Below, piece after piece: positions 59,301 through 64,000 of a stretch of 64,000 bases of DNA; the stretch's first letter is position 1, and each line of letters begins with the position of its first letter. The stretch covers positions 2,728,001-2,792,000 of the forward strand of contig JAFFSR010000264.1 of NCBI GenBank assembly GCA_017163975.1. The letters run 5' to 3'. The position numbers and the translations under genes are program-made. The stretch is from Anastatus disparis. Lineage: Eukaryota; Arthropoda; Insecta; Hymenoptera; Eupelmidae. The notes under the pieces are model-generated. The model saw only the letters and a program-made list of their open reading frames with translations, ran no database searches and had not been told where the DNA came from.

Positions 59301-62300
59301 TATAATAATGTGACGTCATGTATCATGGCGCTATATCTATACATATCAAAATTGCATTAACTTACAACAGCTATAACTTTTGCAATTCATCATATTTAAA
59401 AAAACAAAAAAATACGGGTCTCTTATTTTTTCGTATTCTATCTGATGGATATAATACATTTTTTCATGCTAAGACCCAATTATCTATGAGCCTGGCAACT
59501 AATTTGGTAAATTTAAAATAAGATTTAAAATATTTCGGAATATTTTAAAATAAATAATAAAAAAAATAATAAGTAATACAATTTCGATAGTATAATTTAG
59601 TATATAAAATATTTATCGATTGACAGCTTGAAAATTTTTTTTCAAAAATATAGTATAATATTTGCCTAAAATGTACTATTTTTAAAAGTTTGTTTATTTA
59701 ATTTTGAAATTCAAATTGAATGACGCTTGGGATAAACAGTTTTTCTGCAAAATAAAATTTAAAATCTTTTGTTTGAAAGAATGATATAATTACTATAATT
59801 AACCTTTTAAGGACGGGACTGGTCGATATATCGACCACTCAAGTATCATAATATTTTTGAGTGTTTTAACATAATATTATCCTCAAAATCACTCAAAAAT
59901 ATTATGATACTTAAGTGGTCGATATATCGACCAGTCCCGTCCTTAAAAGGTTAAGAAAATATAAATTAAAATTTTTATTTTTATTCGTATTTAAAAAATA
60001 GGAACGACATACATATCGTTAAGAATTGATTTGAATTATTGAATTTTTTATATATTTTATGGATTTCATATTGTTGAAAATATTAATTTTTAAAGAACTT
60101 TATTCATTAGTTATTGAGAATTCAGGATTTCAATATTATATATTAAAATTTTTCTGGTACCAGAAATTAAAAATTCATAAATGCTAATGAATAAATTTAT
60201 TAAAAAATTTATACCATCTAATGCATTTCTTTTCCTGAAATTTTGCACTAAAATGTGGAGATGGTCAATATTTATGAGTGTCGGTGTCCGTTTTATGTCT
60301 CCTTAAAATGTGAAATTTTAAGTGATGATAAAACTGGAAAAGTCGTTTTTATAAACCACATTACATTGTATTAAAAACAGATGTTTTTAACCTTTAGAGG
60401 ACGGGGAATTTGTAATTTTCAATTTCTTCGTATTTTCAATAAAAAACACATAATATGTGTTTCTAATATTGGGAAATACTCATATGTAAAGTGTCTATCC
60501 ATGGTTGAGCCACGATAGTGGCTTTTCCATCCACTCAAGGTTTAACATGAATAATTTTACATGACTATGTCCAGAGATTGATCTTGTAATTCTCTTAAGA
60601 TATATCTTGAAATTCAAATACATTAGATTGACATTAAAAATTATGTGTATGAAAAGTTATATATTTGTAAAATAACTTTTGACTTTGTAATAATTTACGT
60701 TATTTAAATTTTGAAAGATTTAAGAAATGTCTAAAAAATAATTTAAAAGTTAACTATTTCTTCAATTTTTTAAATTAATAATAATAAGAAAATGAATATA
60801 TTGATAATATATCTTTTAAATGGGATTTATTTTTCTCGAAGTTTTCGATGTCTATAAATTCATTGATGCCGCGTAAACTACTCTGATACATTAGTATATA
60901 ACATCAATTTCTTTACTGATGCTAATATTATTAGATATGAAATTATTATTATTTAATAATGAACAGAAAATAATAACACTATATTAACAGTCAATCATTA
61001 AAAATTTATATACATTTAGATTAGATATAGGGCGCGCTTGCGCGCATAGATTTTCTAGTAAAGTAAATAAAAACTTGAATAACCAAAGAACTAAGACTCT
61101 TACAACAAAATTCATAAGAGATAAAATAAAGCAAGAATGAAAAGCTTAAATTTGAACTTTGTTGCATTAAAAAAGCTTTAGTTGTTCGTGAGTTATTCTT
61201 CATTGAATATTACCACATATTTACTCAATATTTTTAGCAAATAAAATATGATCAATTTTTTATGTTGTTTCATTAACATATTTTAATCGTCTGTAACTTT
61301 TGAACCACAAAAACTTTTTTAATGCAACAAAACTTAAATTAAAGCATTTAATTCGAGCTTTATTTCATTTCTCATGCATTTTTTTAAGGGCCTTAGTTCA
61401 TTGGTTATTCAAGTACTTATAAAGGCTCTTATTCGCCATACTTTCGAAAAAATGTCTATATCCATTTCTAGGGGGTCTATCCGACGAAAACAAAAAACAC
61501 GGGTTCATTTATTTTAATCCAAAAATCATATCCTGGAGTTTCAGCAAAATTCGTTTAGCGAAGGTGGGGTGCTCTCCTTGTGAATTTAAATGATTTTATA
61601 CGCTTTTCTGAATTAGTCTTTTTTAAAAATCAGGCAAGTTAAAATGTTTGTAAGACTTTAGCCAAATCAGCATCTTTTTCAATGCTTGATCGAATTAGTA
61701 GCTTGTGGCTCTCACCTGACGATTTCAATGTTAGTAGTTTGCGTAAAAAATATAATATTACCTTTTCAATTAATTTATTACAGATTGGTTTTGAACTTAA
61801 CAGTTTCAATAAAATAATGCATGTGGTTTTGTAATTGCATGATAATATATTTTATATCTATCAACATATGTGGGTGCCGGTCAGAAGACGTTAATTGTAG
61901 TTCACTTCTACTCCTTAGTTCGAATCAAAACTATTTTTTACGTGCCATAGTAATAAAAGAGTACTTATATATTCGTATACAAATTACTAACATTATTAAT
62001 GATTTATTGTTTAAGAATATTTTGTTTATCACTATAATAAATGTTTATTTTATATTACTTGTATTTATCACCCTCAAGCTATAAACATTTAAAAATTTTT
62101 TAGATTTCTTTCCGATGGATAATTAATTTTTATTATTAAGAATAATATAATTAGCTGAGTAGGATGAAGATATTTTCAGTCATTTTGCAATAATTCAGTG
62201 TAATATAAACTTGTATAAATTATTTTTAGCAATGAAAAAAAACAATGTACACTTGGCGGAAAGGATATTTTTCCGAATGTGTACCTCAAATGGCAGCGCT

Positions 62301-64000
62301 GCATATTTTACCACAGACATAAAAAAACTTCGAATCATGTATTGAGTTTCGCATCATGATTATTTTGTTTTTTCTTATAGGTTATTCATGCAAAATTCAA
62401 ATGATAACAATTCAAATTTTATTGCTTATATAATTTAAATACAAAATATTAGATTCTATATGATTATTCACCTAAGAAATAAAAATTTTATTTAATAAAA
62501 TTATAATTCGGATTATGAAAAAAGAAAGTAATATTGTTTGTTTACTAAAATTATGTCATTAAGTAATAAGTAACGATGATGCGAAATTTGCTCTATAATT
62601 TAGAATTGTCTTATGCCTGTGGTAAAATATGCGATGTTGCCATTTGAGGTTAACATTCGGAAAAATATCCTTTCCGCCAAATGTACATTAGTTAAATCTT
62701 AGTTATGAATTATTATCTGGTGAATTCATCGCTTAATAATAAAAATTGCTATTTCGAAAAACAGCTTGTAATTGAATATTCATATTTAATAAAATCGCAA
62801 TAATAACTGAATGATATTTTTTTAGGTTATTACCACTTGTGAAGAACTTGTACTGGAAAACCGTCCTACAGATGATTTTATAAATTTATATGAGAAACCA
62901 CAATCGATAGAAGATAATTTCAGATCATTTTATAATCCAGAAAGTTTAGAGGAGTTCATGAAATCTGAATCCTTTTTTGAACAAATTACAACCCCAGTTG
63001 ATAAAAGTAGAGGAGAATTATTTTTAATGATATTGAAATATTCTATATCTAATCATCAATCAGTAACTGCAATGACAAATTTGTTTAAACTCTTCAATAC
63101 GGTTTTTAAAACACCAATATTACCAGAATCTTCACACATAACGGATAAACTGTTGAATCCGAAAGATGGAGTTGAATTTCATGCACTTTGCCATAATTGT
63201 TCTGCATATTTAGGGGAGTTTGGAAAGATTGAACCTATAGAAATTTGTAGGTTTTGTCAGATAGAAATAGATTTATCGAATTCAAGTAATACGAGCTTCT
63301 TTGTTCTGATAAATCCATCAAAACAGATTTCTGATTTACTTAATATTTATGAAAATCACTATGATTATGTGATTAAGAGTAGAGCACATGAGAAGGGTAG
63401 CATAGAAGACGTTTATGATGGTAAATTATATAGGAAATTTGTAAACTCATTATCATCAGAAGATAGATTCAATTACGTTAGTGCTATGTTCAATACAGAT
63501 GGAGCTGAAAAATTTAAGTGTTCAAAATATTCGATTTGGCCATTATTTCTGAAGATAAATGAACTTCCAAAACAAGATAGGAATAATAAATTAATCACAT
63601 GTGGATTGTGGTTCCACAAAAAGAAACCAGAAATGTCCGTGCTCCTAGATAAACTAGTAGATCTTCTAAATCCATTATCGAATGAGGGTATAATGTGTAA
63701 TATTAAAGGAGAAGAACGTCGTATAAAGCTGCACGTACTGTCTTGCTGTGTTGATTCGGTTGCAAGGGCACCAATTCAAGGAATAAAACAGTTCAACGGG
63801 AAGTTCGGATGTAACTGGTGTTTGCATCCAGGGCAATATTCAGACAGAAGTATGAAGTATCCTGTAACGAATACATTACCAAAGATGCGGGAACATGATA
63901 AAACTGTTGAAGTAATGCTTAAAACAAACACGGAATCTGATAAAGACACTGACACAGAAAGTGAGACTGATAAGAACACAGATACAGATGAAGACAGACA
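44285..64000 (+). CDS. CACTA (En/Spm)-like transposase gene, 3' end outside window
   Basis: Three exons joined in phase 0: 44285-44395, 58452-58526 and 62826 to beyond the window. Donors are GAG|GTTAGT and CAA|GTTAGT, and acceptors are TTTTTTAACAG and TTTTTTTAG. The N-terminus MKKYKRYLEAGDEEIARRTA matches the usual short basic start of insect proteins of this family. Exon 3 has a CxxC...CxxC zinc-ribbon-like pair (C184, C187, C203, C206), then the transposase core. FNTDG (D287) with SIWPLFLKINELPKQDR and GLWFHKKKP is followed by DSVARAPI (D372) and QFNGKFGCNWCLHPG, as in tnp2/En-Spm transposases. D287 and D372 are likely the first two acidic catalytic residues. The third would lie past the edge. 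A Asp/Thr/Glu-rich spacer begins at residue ~430. No stop or frameshift in 453 codons, so it may still be coding. The introns (14.1 and 4.3 kb) are packed with other elements. Confidence 0.85.
44396..45245. other. First part of transposase intron 1
   Basis: AT-rich with a (TA)n stretch at 44710-44730. The minus frame 44576-44803 has no protein character. Confidence 0.4.
45250..45985. repeat. ~384 bp tandem duplication with inverted ends
   Basis: TGGATAACAGAGAATGAATG at 45341 recurs as TGGATAGCAGGGAATGGGTG at 45725, with homology on to TACCCAAGTACTTCATGTTT. The outer borders are inverted (ACAACAGAATTGGTAAAATA at 45262, reverse complement at 45948-45970). A TA/CA palindrome lies at 45642-45712. 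Confidence 0.6.
46011..46588. mobile_element. Foldback element made of GTTAATAACTG motifs
   Basis: Ends TGTGAATAACTGTTAATAAC and its reverse complement, then AAACTACCAGAATTGAGATA in both arms. Nearly the whole interior is a degenerate ~10 bp repeat of the TTATTAACAG / TGTGAATAAC type in mirrored orientation. Confidence 0.75.
47353..48448. mobile_element. 1.1 kb foldback element, long arms
   Basis: Arms of ~450 bp starting GAAAGTTGTAGAGGATTGAA and including ACAAAACGAGAGGTCAAACG, AAGGCAGATGCTATCGGATA and AGTGGGGATGGAGGAGAAAC. The central ~170 bp (47815-47985) is unique. Non-coding. The open frames 48298-48495 (minus) and 48336-48539 (plus) lie in or over the right arm. Confidence 0.85.
48794..49373. 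mobile_element. Foldback element with AGTCGACGATCTGAGTCCCG ends
   Basis: 580 bp. Right-end reverse complement AGTCGACGATCTGAGTCCCG matches exactly, followed by CGCCTTCTCCTCCATGGACTC-type arms. Inner arms share TGTTTTCGTTTAAAAT and AATAAATATTTATTA. The frames 48682-48891 and 49194-49409 lie in the arms. Confidence 0.85.
49374..50090. other. AT-rich stretch without recognisable feature
   Basis: A run of A near 49995. Nothing else supportable. Confidence 0.4.
50095..51802. mobile_element. 1.7 kb element with CACGGAGARAGGAAAGTACT ends
   Basis: Left end CACGGAGAGAGGAAAGTACT, right-end reverse complement CACGGAGAAAGGAAAGTACT. Subterminal regions repeat GTACTAAA / TAGTACC-type motifs on both sides. 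A smaller foldback (50936-51249) sits inside. Non-coding. Confidence 0.75.
50936..51249. mobile_element. Nested foldback MITE with ACAGAGAAAAATT ends
   Basis: 314 bp. Ends ACAGAGAAAAATT / ACGGAGAAAAATT, arms with TAGTAAAAATTACTATTTT and GGGACATACTTTGTTTG. Flanked by CTAT on both sides (50932-50935 and 51250-51253). Interior repeats AATAGTAAAAATCGT-type motifs. Confidence 0.8.
51803..52685. other. AT-rich stretch, no convincing gene
   Basis: The 73-codon frame at 52215-52436 is Leu/Lys/Ile-rich with no recognisable domain or codon signal. Otherwise nothing. Confidence 0.4.
52690..52918. mobile_element. MITE family C relative, short
   Basis: Ends TTTAAGGAAATGTAAAATAC and reverse complement TTAAGGGGATGTAATAGGGT. 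Arms share ACCGACATTACAGTTTTCCA with the inverted copy at 52848-52872. TTAA occurs at both boundaries. Confidence 0.65.
53031..53720. mobile_element. Terminal-repeat element with GATGCCCTGGTGGAAATTAC ends
   Basis: TTGATGCCCTGGTGGAAATTAC at 53040 matches the reverse complement of the right end (53695-53720). The interior contains a CpG-rich hairpin at 53543-53631 (TGATGTTTTCGATGCCCG arms). The frames 53431-53637 and 53477-53668 arise from that hairpin. Confidence 0.6.
53721..53836. mobile_element. CpG-rich hairpin with AATAGTATAC ends
   Basis: 116 bp. AATAGTATACGGTACACAAG at the left, reverse complement AATAGTATATTACGGTACAA at the right, then GACGAAATTTGAAG / GACGAAACTTGAAG arms around a CTCGGCTTCGCCTCGG loop. 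Placed exactly at the right end of the preceding element. Confidence 0.8.
53953..54343. mobile_element. Foldback element, moderately diverged
   Basis: TCATATATCTCTGTCCTTTTC near 53968 pairs with the reverse complement of GGAAAGGATAGAGATATACG near 54313. The inner arms (TTTTATGATACAAGATGAGG-type) also pair. No coding. Confidence 0.55.
55515..55905. mobile_element. Nested element with TATTGGGATCTGACAT ends
   Basis: TATTGGGATCTGACATGGGG at 55532 and reverse complement TATTGGGATCTGACATAGAC near 55885, about 390 bp, within the CCCACACAGCATG element. The interior is GC-richer near its left end (GGCGTGGTCTAAGC). Confidence 0.65.
56110..57490. repeat. 151 bp tandem array with 302 bp higher-order repeat
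   Basis: About nine units of 151 bp, each containing TTCCGCTGTACGATTTT (or CACGATTTT), TTCGGAATCTTCCAGCGAAA and GTGGAATATTTCTGGAAGAT. Adjacent units differ while alternate units are nearly identical (56605 and 56907, 56756 and 57058), so the latest amplification copied pairs. Confidence 0.95.
58001..58324. mobile_element. Foldback element plus perfect 33 bp palindrome
   Basis: CACTTCGAGGGTTGA at the left pairs with TCAACCCTCGAAGCG at 58278-58292, and the inner arms share AAGTAAGGTCGCTT / AAGCGTCCTTACTT. Directly to the right is the perfect palindrome CGAATAGATTTTAATAATAT with its mirror (58292-58324). Ends 130 bp before transposase exon 2. Confidence 0.7.
58452..58526 (+). CDS. CACTA-like transposase exon 2
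   Basis: 75 bp, 25 codons (IQVNTNSPEHENLMNTSIGS...), between a pyrimidine-rich TTTTTTAACAG acceptor and CAA|GTTAGT donor. Polar low-complexity linker, no domain. Its length as a multiple of three keeps exons 1 and 3 in phase either way. Confidence 0.6.
59149..59483. mobile_element. MITE family E with central CRE palindromes, copy 2
   Basis: Ends AATTGGGTCCTAGCATGAAA and reverse complement AATTGGGTCTTAGCATGAAA. Centre GTGACGTCACATTAT / ATAATGTGACGTCA. Arms also match copy 1 through AAAGAGATAGAGGCAGTT and TGGCGCTATATCTATA. Confidence 0.85.
59803..59950. mobile_element. Small palindromic MITE with TTAA flanks
   Basis: 148 bp. Ends CCTTTTAAGGACGGGACTGG and exact reverse complement, arms of ~60 bp including TCGATATATCGACCA. 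Flanked by TTAA (59799-59802 and 59951-59954). A diverged relative (TTAACCTTTAGAGGACGGGG) starts at 60389. Confidence 0.85.
60170..60310. mobile_element. MITE family C, right-end fragment
   Basis: Reverse complement reads TTAAGGAGACATAAAACGGA followed by CACCGACACTCATAAATATT, matching the left ends at 18330 and 39275. Confidence 0.6.
60389..60543. mobile_element. Diverged relative of the 59.8 kb TTAA MITE
   Basis: TTAACCTTTAGAGGACGGGG at the left and TGGATGGAAAAG / CCACTCAAGGTTTAA at the right. Arms are poorly paired. Confidence 0.4.
61725..62240. other. Intron 2 sequence without recognisable feature
   Basis: The 87-codon frame at 61821-62084 is Ile/Phe/Leu-rich, without a recognisable domain, and lies inside the transposase intron. 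Not credible as a gene. Confidence 0.4.
62245..62688. mobile_element. MITE family F (ATGTACA ends), copy 2
   Basis: Ends ATGTACACTTGGCGGAAAGG and reverse complement ATGTACATTTGGCGGAAAGG, 444 bp, about 80% like copy 1 throughout. Sits 137 bp upstream of transposase exon 3, in intron 2. Confidence 0.85.
62826..64000 (+). CDS. CACTA-like transposase exon 3 (transposase core)
   Basis: 391 full codons without a stop, running off the window end. Carries the zinc-ribbon-like cysteines, the FNTDG and DSVARA catalytic blocks and the GCNWCLHPG block. Preceded by a strong TTTTTTTAG acceptor. It has no methionine-initiated frame that closes in the window, so it is easy to miss. Confidence 0.9.

Larger units (their letters stand above)
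58662..61722. mobile_element. 3 kb terminal-repeat element hosting smaller MITEs
   Basis: Diverged ~250 bp inverted ends. CATCAGGTGAGAGCAACAAG at 58663 is matched by the reverse complement of the right end, CGTCAGGTGAGAGCCACAAG. Both arms also share AAGGAGAGCACCCCAC-like and AATGAATCCGTGTTTTTT-like blocks. It lies in transposase intron 2 and contains at least three smaller elements. No coding capacity. A short GC patch GGGCGCGCTTGCGCGC is at 61029. Confidence 0.7.

Noticed and set aside
61821..62084. 87-codon hydrophobic open frame in transposase intron 2
   Set aside because: AT-driven Ile/Phe/Leu composition, no domain, inside an intron.

Overview
This is a very AT-rich eukaryotic window, almost certainly from an arthropod and most likely an insect. 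Pointers to an insect are spliced genes with GT-AG introns, a Ty3/gypsy pol fragment of the insect type, LINE 3' ends with short tandem tails, and a spliced CACTA (En/Spm)-like transposase of the kind that is abundant in Hymenoptera and other insects. Order and species cannot be fixed from the sequence. A parasitoid or other hymenopteran is my guess, not a result. No bacterial genes, CRISPR array, rRNA or convincing functional tRNA is present. Layout: positions 1-1446 hold a broken Ty3/gypsy pol fragment. Positions 2460-3530 (minus) hold an intron-containing pseudogene related to the giant ubiquitin ligase HUWE1. Positions 4740-6260 (minus) hold a partly duplicated, decayed coding remnant I cannot name, and 14560-15075 another. 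Positions 19855-27370 (minus) carry the best host-like gene: a spliced BEN-domain protein with an N-terminal aromatic/charged domain, a huge arginine-serine (RS) tract built from a coding minisatellite, and a C-terminal BEN domain. Its splice phases agree at every junction tested except one, where an exon is probably missing. Its first exon has an odd T homopolymer that breaks the frame by one base. From 44285 to the window end on the plus strand runs a CACTA-like transposase gene with three exons, introns of 14.1 and 4.3 kb, and a C-terminus outside the window. Almost everything else is non-autonomous mobile DNA, mostly foldback or terminal-inverted-repeat elements. The most striking is a 7.4 kb foldback element (30921-38347) whose two unequal arms are tandem arrays of a ~184 bp unit (about 19 against 8 units). 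Three unrelated elements have inserted in its left arm, each leaving a readable target duplication. Others include a two-hairpin composite family (3732-4329 and 26171-26713), several families with TTAA at the ends (piggyBac-type target), CpG-rich hairpins sharing an AATAGTATA terminus, a family with conserved TGACGTCA palindromes at its centre, a terminal-repeat element carrying a tRNA-like sequence, and a class of foldback elements whose interior is a degenerate expansion of one short motif (39.5, 41.2, 46.0 and 54.9-57.7 kb). The two intact-looking genes act independently. The transposase may once have moved CACTG-ended elements such as 28945-29331. The remaining elements have no visible coding partner here and would need transposases from elsewhere.
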